The position numbers were made by a program, and so were the translations under genes. From the NCBI GenBank assembly GCA_963681505.1, contig OY811973.1, positions 248,001-312,000 on the forward strand: a stretch of 64,000 nucleotides of DNA, given 5' to 3'. Within the stretch, counting starts at the first letter, position 1. The number at the start of each line of letters is the position of its first letter. Under the pieces are notes generated by a model. That model was given only the letters and a program-made list of their open reading frames with translations, was not told the DNA's origin and did not search any database. Below are positions 35,441 to 47,927 of the stretch, piece by piece. This DNA is from Eunapius fragilis (Eukaryota > Porifera > Demospongiae > Spongillida > Spongillidae).

Positions 35441-38400
35441 TCCCATATATTTCAATGGGAGAAAATTGGCTATCTTCCCACCAAGATGTTAATAAAACAA
35501 ACTAATGGAGTTGCGATCCTACTTCATGGAACGAACGAGTAACCTGTTTTCTTTCTCTAAATAATGCCTCCTGTATAATCAGATCATTGGTTTGGCTGTA
35601 CCATGCAAAAAGATTAGTGGTTCCCTCCCATTCATTTGTATGGGTGAAAATTGGCTATCTTCCCACCAAGGTGTTAATAAAACAAACTAATGGAGTTGCG
35701 ATCCTACTTCATGGAACGAACGAGTAACCTGTTTTCTTTATCTAAATAATGCCTTCTGTATAATCAGCTCATTGGTTTGGCTGTACCATGCAAATAGATT
35801 AGTGGTTCCCTCCCATACATTTCTATGGGTGAAAATTGGCTATATTCCCACCAAGGTGTTAATAAAACAAACTAATGGAGTTGCGATCCTACTTCATGGA
35901 ACGAACAAGTAACCTGTTTTCTTTCTATAAATACTGCCTCCTGTATAATCAGCTCATTGGTTTGGCTGTACCATGCAAATAGATTAGTGGTTCCCTCCCA
36001 TACATTTCTATGGGTGAAAATTGGCTATATTCCCACCAAGGTGTTAATTAAACAAACTAATGGAGTTGCGATCCTACTTCATGGAACGAATGAGTAACCT
36101 GTTTTCTTTCTATAAATAATGCCTCCTCTATAATCAGCTCATTGGTTTGGCTGTACCATGCAAATAGATTAGTGGTTCCCTCCCATATATTTCAATGGGA
36201 GAAAATTGGCTATCTTCCCACCAAGGTGTTAACAAAACAAACTAATGGAGTTGCGATCCTACTTCATGGAACGAACGAGTAACCTGTTTTCTTTCTTGAA
36301 ATAATGCCTTCTGTATAATCAGCTGCTTGGTTTGGCTGTACCATGCTAATAGATTAGTGGTTCCCTCCCATACATATCTATGGGTGAAAATTGGCTATCT
36401 TCCCACCAAGGTGTTAATAAAACAAACTAATGTAGTTGCGATCCTACTTCATGGAACGAACGAGTAACCTGTTTTCTTTCTCTAAATAATGCCTCCTGTA
36501 TAATCAGCTCATTGGTTTGGCTGTACCATGCAAATAGATTAGTGGTTCCCTCCCATACATTTCTATGGGTGAAAATTGGCTAACTTCCCACCAAGGTGTT
36601 AATAAAACAAACTAGTTGAGATGCGATCCTACTTCATGGAACGAACGAGTAACCTGTTTTCTTTCCCCAAATAATGCCTTCTGTATAATCAGCTGATTGG
36701 TTTGGCTGTACCATGCAAATAGATTAGTGGTTCCCTCCCATACATTTCTATGGGTGAAAATTGGCTAACTTCCCACCAAGGTGTTAATAAAACAAACTAA
36801 TGGAGTTGCGATCCTACTTCATGGAACGAACGAGTAACCTGTTTTCTTTCTATAAATAATGCCTCCTCTATAATCAGCTCATTGGTTTGGCTGTACCATG
36901 CAAATAGATTAGTGGTTCCCTCCCATATATTTCAATGGGAGAAAATTGGCTATCTTCCCACCAAGATGTTAATAAAACAAACTAATGGAGTTGCGATCCT
37001 ACTTCATGGAACGAACGAGTAACCTGTTTTCTTTCTCTAAATAATGCCTCCTGTATAATCAGATCATTGGTTTGGCTGTACCATGCAAAAAGATTAGTGG
37101 TTCCCTCCCATTCATTTGTATGGGTGAAAATTGGCTATCTTCCCACCAAGGTGTTAATAAAACAAACTAATGGAGTTGCGATCCTACTTCATGGAACGAA
37201 CGAGTAACCTGTTTTCTTTCTCTAAATTATGCCTTCTGTATAATCAGCTGATTGGTTTGGCAGTACCATGCAAATAGATTAGTGGTTCCCTCCCATACAT
37301 TTCTATGGGTGAAAATTGGCTAACTTCCCACCAATGTGTTAATAAAACAATCCAGTTGAGTTGCGATCCTACTTCATGGAACGAACGAGTAACCTGTTTT
37401 CTTTCTATAAATACTGCCTCCTCTATAATCAGCTCATTGGTTTGGCTGTACCATGCAAATAGATTAGTGGTTCCCTCCCATACATTTCTATGGGTGAAAA
37501 TTTGCTATATTCCCACCAAGGTGTTAATAAAACAAACTAATGGAGTTGCGATCCTACTTCATGGAACGAACGAGTAACCTGTTTTCTTTCTATAAATAAT
37601 GCCTCCTCTATAATCAGCTCATTGGTTTGGCTGTACCATGCAAATAGATTAGTGGTTCCCTCCCATATATTTCAATGGGAGAAAATTGGCTATCTTCCCA
37701 CCAAGGTGTTAACAAAACAAACTAATGGAGTTGCGATCCTACTTCATGGAACGAACGAGTAACCTGTTTTCTTTCTTGAAATAATGCCTTCTGTATAATC
37801 AGCTGCTTGGTTTGGCTGTACCATGCTAATAGATTAGTGGTTCCCTCCCATACATTTCTATGGGTGAAAATTGGCTATCTTCCCACCAAGGTGTTAATAA
37901 AACAAACTAATGTAGTTGCGATCCTACTTCATGGAACAAACGAGTAACCTGTTTTCTTTCTCTAAATAATGCCTCCTGTATAATCAGCTCATTGGTTTGG
38001 CTGTACCATGCAAATAGATTAGTGGTTCCCTCCCATACATTTCTATGGGTGAAAATTGGCTAACTTCCCACCAAGGTGTAAATAAAACAAACTAGTTGAG
38101 ATGCGATCCTACTTCATGGAACGAACGAGTAACCTGTTTTCTTTCCCCAAATAATGCCTTCTGTATAATCAGCTGATTGGTTTGGCTGTACCATGCAAAT
38201 AGATTAGTGGTTCCCTCCCATACATTTCTATGGGTGAAAATTGGCTAACTTCCCACCAAGGTGTTAATAAAACAAACTAATGGAGTTGCGATCCTACTTC
38301 ATGGAACGAACGAGTAACCTGTTTTCTTTCTATAAATAATGCCTCCTCTATAATCAGCTCATTGGTTTGGCTGTACCATGCAAATAGATTAGTGGTTCCC

Positions 38401-39000
38401 TCCCATATATTTCAATGGGAGAAAATTGGCTATCTTCCCACCAAGATGTTAATAAAACAAACTAATGGAGTTGCGATCCTACTTCATGGAACGAACGAGT
38501 AACCTGTTTTCTTTCTCTAAATAATGCCTCCTGTATAATCAGATCATTGGTTTGGCTGTACCATGCAAAAAGATTAGTGGTTCCCTCCCATTCATTTGTA
38601 TGGGTGAAAATTGGCTATCTTCCCACCAAGGTGTTAATAAAACAAACTAATGGAGTTGCGATCCTACTTCATGGAACGAACGAGTAACCTGTTTTCTTTC
38701 TCTAAATAATGCCTTCTGTATAATCAGCTGATTGGTTTGGCAGTACCATGCAATAGATTAGTGGTTCCCTCCCATACATTTCTATGGGTGAAAATTGGCT
38801 AACTTCCCACCAATGTGTTAATAAAACAATCCAGTTGAGTTGCGATCCTACTTCATGGAACGAACGAGTAACCTGTTTTCTTTCTCTAAATAATGCCTTC
38901 TGTATAAGCAGCTGATTGGTTTGGCAGCACCATGCAAATAGATTAGTGGTTCCCTCCCATACATTTCTATGGGTGAAAATTGGCTATCTTCCCACCAAGG
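35441..39000 (-). repeat. 1480-bp (8-monomer) higher-order repeat, over two copies
   Basis: Rare variants recur at exactly 1480 bp: AGATCATTGG at 35581, 37061 and 38541; AGCTGCTTGG at 36321 and 37801; CTTTCCCCAA at 36661 and 38141. TCCCATATATTTCAATGGG recurs every 740 bp (35441, 36181, 36921, 37661, 38401), so the octamer itself contains two related tetramers. The third copy degrades before about 39000; that end is approximate. Confidence 0.85.
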
Positions 39001-40263
39001 TGTTAATAAAACAAACTAATGTAGTTGCGATCCTACTTCATGGAACGAACGAGTAACCTGTTTTCTTTCTCTAAATAATGCCTCCTGTATAATCAGCTCA
39101 TTGGTTTGGCTGTACCATGCAAATAGATTAGTGGTTCCCTCCCATACATTTCTATGGGTGAAAATTGGCTATCTTCCTACCAAGGTGTTAATAAAACAAA
39201 CTAATGGAGTTGCGATCCTACTTCATGGAACGAACGAGTAACCTGTTTTCTTTCTCTAAATAATGCCTTCTGTATAAGCAGCTGATTGGTTTGGCAGCAC
39301 CATGCAAATAGATTAGTGGTTCCCTCCCATACATTTCTATAGGTGAAAATTGGCTAACTTCCCACCAATGTATTAATAAAACAATCCAGATGAGTTGCGA
39401 TCCTACTTCATGGAACGAACAAGTAACCTGTTTTCTTTCTCGAAATAATGCCTTCTGTATAATCAGCTGATTGGTTTGGCTGTACCATGCAAATAGATTA
39501 GTGGTTCCCTCCCATACATTTTTATGGGTGAAAATTGGCTAACTTCCCACCAATGTGTTAATAAAACAATCCAGTTGAGTTGCGATCCTACTTCATGGAA
39601 CGAACGAGTAACCTGTTTTCTTTCTATGAATACTGCCTCCTCTATAATCAGCTCATTGGTTTGGCTGTACCATGCAAATAGATTAGTGGTTCCCTCCCAT
39701 ACATTTCTATGGGTGAAAATTGGCTATATTCCCACCAAGGTGTTAATAAAACAAACTAATGGAGTTGCGATCCTACTTCATGGAACGAATGAGTAACCTG
39801 TTTTCTTTCTCTAAATAATGCCTCCTGTATAATCAGCTCATTGGTTTGGCTGTACCATGTAAATAGATTAGTGGTTCCCTCCCATACATTTCTATGGGTG
39901 AAAATTGGCTAACTTCCCACCAATGTGTTAATAAAACAATCCAGTTGAGTTGCGATCCTACTTCATGGAACGAACGAGTAACCTGTTTTCTTTCTATAAA
40001 TACTGCCTCCTCTATAATCAACTCATTGGTTTGGCTGTACCATGCAAATAGATTAGTAATTCCCTCCCATACATTTCTATGGGTTAAAATTGGCTATATT
40101 CCCACCAAGGTGTCAATAAAACAAACTAATGGAGTTGCGATCCTACTTCATGGAACGAACGAGTAACCTGTTTTCTTTCTCTTAATAATGCCTCCTGTAT
40201 AATCAGCTCATTGGTTTGGCTGTACCATGCAAATAGATTAGTGGTTCCCTCCCATACATTTCT

Positions 40264-41850
40264 ATGGGTGAAAATTGGCTAACTTCCCACCAATGTGTTA
40301 ATAAAACAATCCAGTTGAGTTGCGATCCTACTTCATGGAACGAACGAGTAACCTGTTTTCTTTCTATAAATACTGCCTCCTCTATAATCAGCTCATTGGT
40401 TTGGCTGTACCATGCAAATAGATTAGTAATTCCCTCCCATACATTTCTATGGGTGAAAATTGGCTATATTCCCACCAAGGTGTTAATAAAACAAACTAAT
40501 GGAGTTGCGATCCTACTTCATGGAACGAACGAGTAACCTGTTTTCTTTCTCTAAATAATGCCTCCTGTATAATCAGCTCATTGGTTTGGCTGTACCATGC
40601 AAATAGATTAGTGGTTCCCTCCCATACATTTGTATGGGTGAAAATTGGCTATCTTCCCACCAAGGTGTAAATAAAACAAACTAATGGAGTTGCGATCCTA
40701 CTTCATGGAACGAACGAGTAACCTGTTTTCTTTCTCGAAATAATGCCTTCTGTATAATCAGCTGATTGGTTTGGCTGTACCATGCAAATAGATTAGTGGT
40801 TCCCTCCCATACATTTCTATTGGTGAAAATTGGCTATATTCCCACCAAGGTGTTAATAAAACAAACTAATGTAGTTGCGATCCTACTTCATCGAACGAAC
40901 GAGTAACCTGTTTTCTTTCTATAAATACTGCCTCTTCTATAATCAGCTCATTGGTTTGGCTGTACCATGCAAATAGATTAGTAATTCCCTCCCATACATT
41001 TCTATGGGTGAAAATTGGCTATATTCCCACCAAGGTGTTAATAAAACAAACTAATGGAGTTGCGATCCTACTTCATGGAACGAACGAGTAACCTGTTTTC
41101 TATCTCTTAATAATGCCTCCTGTATAATCAGCTCATTGGTTTGGCTGTACCATGCAAATAGATTAGTGGTTCCCTCCCATACATTTCTATGGGTGAAAAT
41201 TGGCTAACTTCCCACCAATGTGTTAATAAAACAATCCAGTTGAGTTGCGATCCTACTTCATGGAACGAACGAGTAACCTGTTTTCTTTCTATAAATACTG
41301 CCTCCTCTATAATCAGCTCATTGGTTTGGCTGTACCATGCAAATAGATTAGTAATTCCCTCCCATACATTTCTATGGGTGAAAATTGGCTATATTCCCAC
41401 CAAGGTGTTAATAAAACAAACTAATGGAGTTGCGATCCTACTTCATGGAACGAACAAGTAACCTGTTTTCTTTCTCTAAATAATGCCTCCTGTATAATCA
41501 GCTCATTGGTTTGGCTGTACCATGCAAATAGATTAGTGGTTCCCTCCCATACATTTGTATGGGTGAAAATTGGCTATCTTCCCACCAAGGTGTAAATAAA
41601 ACAAACTAATGGAGTTGCGATCCTACTTCATGGAACGAACGAGTAACCTGTTTTCTTTCTCGAAATAATGCCTTCTGTATAATCAGCTGATTGGTTTGGC
41701 TGTACCATGCAAATAGATTAGTGGTTCCCTCCCATACATTTCTATTGGTGAAAATTGGCTATATTCCCACCAAGGTTTTAATAAAACAAACTAATGTAGT
41801 TGCGATCCTACTTCATCGAACGAACGAGTAACCTGTTTTCTTTCTCTAAA
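40264..41850 (-). repeat. 925-bp (5-monomer) higher-order repeat, duplicated
   Basis: Matched variants are 925 bp apart: ATGGGTGAAAATTGGCTAAC at 40264 and 41189, ACATTTGTATGGG at 40626 and 41551, and TCGAACGAAC at 40891 and 41816. The second copy is seen at least to about 41850; its end is approximate. Confidence 0.85.
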
Positions 41851-42479
41851 TAATGCCTCCTGTATAATCAGCTCATTGGTTTGGCTGTACCATGCAATTA
41901 GATTAGTGGTTCCCTCCCATACATTTCTACGGGTGAAAATTGGCTATCTTCCCACCAAGGTGTTAATAAAACAAACTAATGGAGTTGCGATCCTACTTCT
42001 TGGAACGAACGAGTAACCTGTTATCTTTCTCGAAATAATGCCTTCTGTATAATCAGCTGATTGGTTTGGCTGTACCATGCAAATAGATTAGTGGTTCCCT
42101 CCCATACATTTCTATGGGTGAAAATTGGCTATATTCCCACCAAGGTGTTAATAAAACAAACAAATGTAGTTGCGATCCTACTTCATGGAACGAACGAGTA
42201 ACCTGTTTTCTTTCTCTAAATAATGCCTCCTGTATAATCAGCTCATTGGTTTGGCTGTACCATGCAAATAGATTAGTGGTTCCCTCCCATACATTTCAAT
42301 GGGAGAAAATTGGCTATATTCCCACCAAGGTGTTAATAAAACAAACTAATGTAGTTGCGATCCTACTTCATGGAACGAACGAGTAACCTGTTTTCTTTCT
42401 CTAAATAATGCCTCCTGTATAATCAGCTCATTGGTTTGGCTGTACCATGCAAATAGATTAGTGGTTCCCTCCCATACAT

Positions 42480-44504
42480 AATCCCACTACCAATCCCACT
42501 ACCAATCCCACTACCAATCCCACTACCACTACCACTACCAATCCCACTACCAATCCCACTACCAATCCCACTACCAATCCCCCTACCAATCCCACTACCA
42601 ATCCCACTACCAATCCCACTACCAATCCCACTACCAATCCCACTTCCAATCCCACTACCAATCCCACTACCAATCCCACTACCATTCCCACTACCAATCC
42701 CACTACCAATCCCACTACCAATCCCACTACCAATCCCACTACCACTACCACTACCATTACCAATCCCATTACCAATCCCACTACCAATCCCACCACCAAT
42801 CCCACTACCAATCCCACTACCAATCCCACTACCAATCCCACTACCAATCCCACTACCAATCCCACTACCAATCCCACTACCAATCCCACTACCACTACCA
42901 CTACCACTACCACTACCAATCCCACTACCACTACCACTACCAATCCCACTACCAATCCCACTACCAATCCCACTACCAATCCCACTACCAATCCCACTAC
43001 CAATCACACTACCACTACTACTACCAATCCCACTACCTATCCCACTACCAATCCCACTACCAATCCCACTACCAATCCCACTACCAATCCCACTACCAAT
43101 CCCACTACCACTACCACTACCAATCCCACTACCAATCCCACTACCAATCCCACTACCATTCCCACTACCAATCCCACTACCAATCCCACTACCAATCCCA
43201 CTACCAATCCCACTACCAATCCCACTACCAATCCCACTACCAATCCGAAAACCAATCCCACTACCAATCCCACTACCAATCCCACTACCAATCCCAATCC
43301 CACTACCAATCCCACTACCACTACCACTACCACTACAAATCCCACTACCAATCCCACTACCATCCCACTACCAATCCCACTACCAATTCCACTACCAATC
43401 CCACTATCAATCCCACTACCAATCCCACTACCAATCCCAATACCAATCCCACTACCAATCCCACTACCAATCCCACTACCAATCCCACTACCAATCCCAC
43501 TACCAATCCCAGTACCAATCCCAGTACCAATCCCACTACCAATCCCACAACCAATCCCACTACCAATCCCACTACCAATCCCAGTACCAATCCCACTACC
43601 AATCCCACTACCAATCCCACTACCAATCCCACTACCAATCCAACTACCAATCCCACTACCAATCCCACTACCAATCCCACTACCAATCCCACTACCAATC
43701 CCACTACCAATCCCACTACCAATCCCAATACCAATCCCACTTCCAATCCCACTACCAATCCCACTACCACTACCACAACCACTACCAATCCCACTACCAA
43801 TCCCACTACTAATCCCACTACCAATCCCACTACCAATCCCACTATCAATCCCACTAACAATCCCACTACCAATCCCAATCCCACTACCAATCCCACTACC
43901 ACTACCACTACCACTTCCACTACCAATCCCACTACCAATCCCACTACCAATTCTACTACCAATCCCACTACCAATCCCACTACCAATCCCACTACAACTA
44001 CCAATCCCACTACCAATCCCACTACCAATCCCACTACCACTACCACTACCACTACCAATCCCACTACCAATCCCACTACCACTACCAATCCCACTACCAC
44101 TACCACTACCAATTCCCCTACCAATCCCACTAACACTACAATTTCCACTACCAATCCCACTACCAATCCCACTACCAATCCCACTACCAATTCCACTACC
44201 ACTACCACTACCACTACCAATCCCACTACCAATCCCACTACCAATCCCACTACCAATCCCACTACAACTACCAATCCCACTACCAATCCCACTACCAATC
44301 CCACTACCACTACCACTACCACTACCAATCCCACTACCAATCCCACTACCACTACCACTACCAATCCCACTACCACTACCACTACCACTACCAATCCCAC
44401 TACCAATCCCAATACCAATCCCACTACCAATACCACTACCAATCCCACTACCACTACCACTACCACTAACAATCCCACTACCACTACCAATCCCACTACC
44501 ACTA
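42480..44504. repeat. 12-bp C-rich minisatellite, block 1
   Basis: About 2.0 kb of AATCCCACTACC units mixed with 6-bp ACTACC insertions. The + strand is almost free of G; the - strand reads GGGATTGGTAGT and is rich in GG/GGG runs. Because the unit length is a multiple of three and few frames contain stops, long frames appear on both strands (Gly-Ser-Gly-Ile, Val-Val-Gly-Leu, Asn-Pro-Thr-Thr). These are compositional artefacts. The left edge joins reverse-oriented satellite. Confidence 0.97.
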
Positions 44505-44920
44505 AGCAGTCGGTCTCGGCGTGCCGAATTACTCCGAATTGCTACAGATTGATCCTGCGAAAGTGCAGGAATCCGTCGCAGTGCGCCGAATTGTGCTGAA
44601 TTTTTGCAGATTGATCCTGCGAAAGTGCAGCAATCCGTCTCAGCGCACCGAATTGCGCCGAAATGTTGCAGATTGATCCCGCCATAGTAAAGCAATCTGT
44701 CTCAGCGCGCCGAAATGCCGCAAATTGTTGCAGATTGATCCGGCGATAGTGCAGCAATCCGTAGTAGCTCACCGAGTTGTTACCGATTGGTTCCGCGAAA
44801 GTGCTGCAATCCGTCGGAGCGCGCCGAATTGCGCCAAATTGTTACAGATTGATCCCACAAAAGTGCACCAATCCGTCGCAGCGCGCCGAATTGCGCTGAA
44901 TTGTTACAGATTGATCCCGC
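44505..44920. repeat. 62-bp minisatellite, block 1
   Basis: Seven units of a GC-richer repeat carrying CAGATTGATCC, GCGAAAGTGCAGCAATCCGT and GCGCGCCGAATTG. CAGATT-type landmarks fall at 44545, 44607, 44669, 44731, 44783, 44845 and 44907, giving 62-bp spacing except one 52-bp unit (44731-44782) lacking about 10 bp. It starts AGCAGTCGGTCTCGG straight after a CCACTA unit. It is unrelated to the 185-bp satellite and I do not recognise it. Confidence 0.93.
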
Positions 44921-45480
44921 AATCCCACTTCAATTACCACTACAAATCCCACTACCAATCCCACTGCCAATACCACTACCACTACCAATCCCACTACCAA
45001 TCCCACTACCAATCCACTACCAATCCCACTACCACTACCACTACCACTACCAATCCCACTACCAATCCCACTACCTCTACCACTACCACTACCAATCCCA
45101 CTACCACTACCACTACCAATCCCACTACCAATCCCACTACCAATCCCACTACCAATCCCACTACTACTACCAATCCCATTACCAATCCCACTACCAATCC
45201 CACTACAACTACCACTACCAATCCCACTACCAATCCCACTACCACTACCACTACAATCCCACTACCACTACCACTACCAATTCCCCTACCAATCCCACTA
45301 ACACTTCTATTTCCACTACCAATCCCACTACCAGTACCACCACCAATCCCACTACCAATCCCACTACCACTACCACTACCACTACCAATCCCACTACCAA
45401 TCCCACTACCAATCCCACTACCAATACCACTACCACTACCACTACCACTACCAATCCCACTACCCATCCCACTACCACTA
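44921..45480. repeat. 12-bp C-rich minisatellite, block 2
   Basis: The same AATCCCACTACC/ACTACC units as block 1, opening with the variant AATCCCACTTCAATTACCAC that also opens the later blocks. A landmark TTCCCCTACCAATCCCAC with a nearby TTTCCACTACC variant (about 45281-45320) is shared with blocks 1 and 3. No gene is supported. Confidence 0.95.
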
Positions 45481-45962
45481 AGCAATCGGTCTCGGCGTGC
45501 CGAATTACCCTGAATTGTTACAGATTGATCCTGCGAAAGTGCAGGAATCCGTCGCAGCGCGCCGAATTGTGCTGAATTTTTGCAGATTGAACCAAAGAAA
45601 GTGCAGCAATCGGTCGCAGCGCGCCGAATTGTACAGAATAACATATTGCAGATTGATCCTGCGAAAGTGCAGCAATCCGTCTCAGCGCGCCGAATTGTGC
45701 CGAATTGTTGTAGATTGATCCCGCCGTAGTGAAGCAATCTGTCTCAGCGGGCCGAATTGCCGCGAATTGTTGCAGATTGATCCGGCGATAGTGCAGTAAT
45801 CCGTAGTAGCTCGCCGAATTGTTACCGATTGGTTCCGCGAAAGTGCTGCAATCCGTCGCAGCGCGCCGAATTGCGCCAAATTGTTACAGATTGATCCCGC
45901 AAAAGTGCACCAATCCGTCGCAGCGCGCCGAATCGCGCTGAAATGTTACAGATTGATCAAGC
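45481..45962. repeat. 62-bp minisatellite, block 2
   Basis: Eight units with landmarks at 45521, 45583, 45649, 45711, 45773, 45825, 45887 and 45949. Spacing is 62 bp apart from one 66-bp unit (with ATAACATATTG) and one 52-bp unit (45773-45824). The short unit carries the same GTAGTAGCTC variant as the 52-bp unit in block 1, so the blocks are copies of one larger unit. Confidence 0.93.
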
Positions 45963-47067
45963 AATCCCACTTCGATTACCACTACAAATCCCACTACCAA
46001 TACCACTACCACTACTAATCCCACTACCAATCCCACTACCAATACCGCGGCCAATTCCACTACCACTACCACTTCCAATACCACTACCACTACCACTACC
46101 AATCCCACTACTAATCCCACTACCACTATAATTACCACTACCAATCCCTAAACCAATCCCACTACCACTACCACTACCAATCCCTCTACCAATCCCACTA
46201 CCACTACCATTAACAATTCCCCTACCAATCCCACTACCACTACAATTTCCACTACCAATCCCACTACCAATCCCACTACCAATCCCACTTACAATCCCAC
46301 TACCACTACCACTACCACTACCAATCCCACTACCACTACCACTACAATTCCCACTACCACTACCACTACAAATCCCACTACCGATCCCACTACCACTACA
46401 ATTACCACTACCAATCCCACTAACAATCCCACTACCAATCCCACTACCAATCCCACTACCAGTCCCTCTACCACTACCACTACCACTACCAATCCCACTA
46501 CCAATCCTACTACCTCTACCACTACCACTACCAATCCAACTACCACTACCCCTACCAATCCCACTACCAATCCCACTACCAATCCCACTACCAATCCCAC
46601 TACCACTACCAATCCCACTACCAATCCCACTACCAATCCCACTACCACTACCACTACCAATCCCACTACCAATCCCACTACCAATCCCACTACCAATCCC
46701 ACTACCACAACCAATTCCACTACCAATCCCACTACCAATCCCACTACCACTACCACTACCACTACCAATCCCACTACCAATCCCACTACCACTACCACTA
46801 CCAATCCCACTACCACTACCACTACCAATTCCCCTAACAATCCCACTACCACTACCACTACCACTACCAATCCCACTACCAATCCCACTACAAATCCCAC
46901 TACCAATCCCACTACCAATCCCACTACCAATCCCACTACCAATCATCCCACTACCACTACCAATCCCACTACCAATGCCACTACCAATCCCACTACCACT
47001 ACCACTACTACTACCAATCTCACTACCAATCCCACTACCACTACCACTACCAATCCCACTACCACTA
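45963..47067. repeat. 12-bp C-rich minisatellite, block 3
   Basis: About 1.1 kb of AATCCCACTACC/ACTACC units, opening with AATCCCACTTCGATTACC. It has more variants (ACAATT, CCGCGGCC, TAATTACC) than block 1. Long Gly-Ser and Pro-Leu frames here are artefacts of composition. Confidence 0.95.
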
Positions 47068-47359
47068 AGCAATTGGTCACGGCACGCCGAATTGCCTGAT
47101 CCCGCGAAAGTGCTGCAATTCATCGCAGCGTGCCGAATTGTGCTGAATTTTTGCACATTGAACCAAAGAAAGAGCAGCAATCGGTCGCATGGCGCGCCGA
47201 ATTGTGCCGAATAACATATTGCAGATTGATCCTGCGAAAGTGCAGCAATCCGTCTCAGCACGCCGATTTGCGCCGAATTGTTGCAGATTGATCCCGCAAT
47301 AGTGCACCCATCCGTCGCAGCGCGCCGAATTGCGCTGAATTGTTACAGATTGATCCCGC
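47068..47359. repeat. 62-bp minisatellite, block 3 (shortened)
   Basis: A shortened round of 62-bp units beginning AGCAATTGGTCACGG, with landmarks at 47154, 47222, 47284 and 47346. It keeps the AACCAAAGAAAG and ATAACATATTG variants seen in block 2, showing copying of a composite unit. The first unit is truncated and the 52-bp unit is absent. Confidence 0.9.
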
Positions 47360-47476
47360 AATCCCACTTCAATTACCACTACCAATCCCACTACCAATCC
47401 CACTACCACTACCACTACGTATCCCACTACCAATCCCACTACCACTACCACTACCAATCCCACTACCACTACCACT
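47360..47476. repeat. 12-bp C-rich minisatellite, block 4 (remnant)
   Basis: About 117 bp of C-rich units opening AATCCCACTTCAATTACC and ending ACCACT. The 185-bp satellite resumes directly, in forward orientation, with GGAGGCATTACTGAG. Confidence 0.92.
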
Positions 47477-47927
47477 GGAGGCATTACTGAGAGAGAAAAC
47501 AGGTTACTCGTTCGTTCCATGAATACACATCGCAACTCCACTAGTTTGTTAAAATAACACCGTGGTTGGAACATAGCCAATTATCTCCCATAGAAATGTA
47601 TGGGAGGGAACCACTAATCTATTTGAATGGTACGCCAAACCAATGAGCTGATTATAGAGGAGGCATTATTACGTAAAAGAAAACAGGTTACTCGTTTGTT
47701 CCATGAAGTAATATCGCAACTATACTAGTTTGTTAAATTAACACCTTGGTGGGAAGATAGCAAATTTTCTCCTATAGAAATGTATAGGAGGGAACCACTA
47801 ATCTATTTGCATCGTACAGCAAAACCAATGAGCTGAATATAAAGGAGGCATTATTTAGAGAAAGAAAACAGGTTACTCGTTCGTTCCATGAATACATATC
47901 GCAACTCCACTAGTTTGTTAAATTAAC

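Larger units (their letters stand above)
31444..42479 (-). repeat. 185-bp satellite array, subfamily II, reverse orientation
   Basis: About 60 monomers of the subfamily just upstream but inverted: GGTGTTAATAAAACAAAC, CTATGGGTGAAAATTGGC and CCATGCAAATAGATTAG are reverse complements of the forward variants. One monomer near 35040 lacks about 13 bp (CAGCTCAGTACCATGC). Higher-order repeats of 740, 1480 and 925 bp lie inside. The recurring 90-residue open frames here are repeat read-through, not genes. The block ends at CCCATACAT, where the minisatellite begins. Confidence 0.95.

Noticed and set aside
37305..42386. Repeated 90-residue open frames starting MGENWL...
   Set aside because: Each is about 1.5 satellite monomers read in one frame. 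They recur with the repeat period, vary with it and lack gene context.
42423..43007. Gly-Ser-Gly-Ile / Val-Val-Gly-Leu open frames on the - strand
   Set aside because: The 12-bp unit is a multiple of three and two - strand frames have no stop codon, so long frames arise from composition alone; they even run into satellite sequence.
43037..44695. 552-residue Gly-Ile-Ser-rich open frame
   Set aside because: It crosses from 62-bp repeats into 12-bp repeats with no domain, and overlapping frames on the same strand are equally open.
44505..44920. 62-bp repeat as part of an rRNA or tRNA gene
   Set aside because: No recognisable rRNA core or tRNA arm pattern; the unit simply repeats every 62 bp.
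44725..47261. Open frames across the 62-bp and 12-bp repeats (Asn-Pro-Thr, Pro-Leu-Pro-Ile, Gly-Ser)
   Set aside because: All three + strand frames of the C-rich unit are stop-free; these look like chance reading frames, not proteins.
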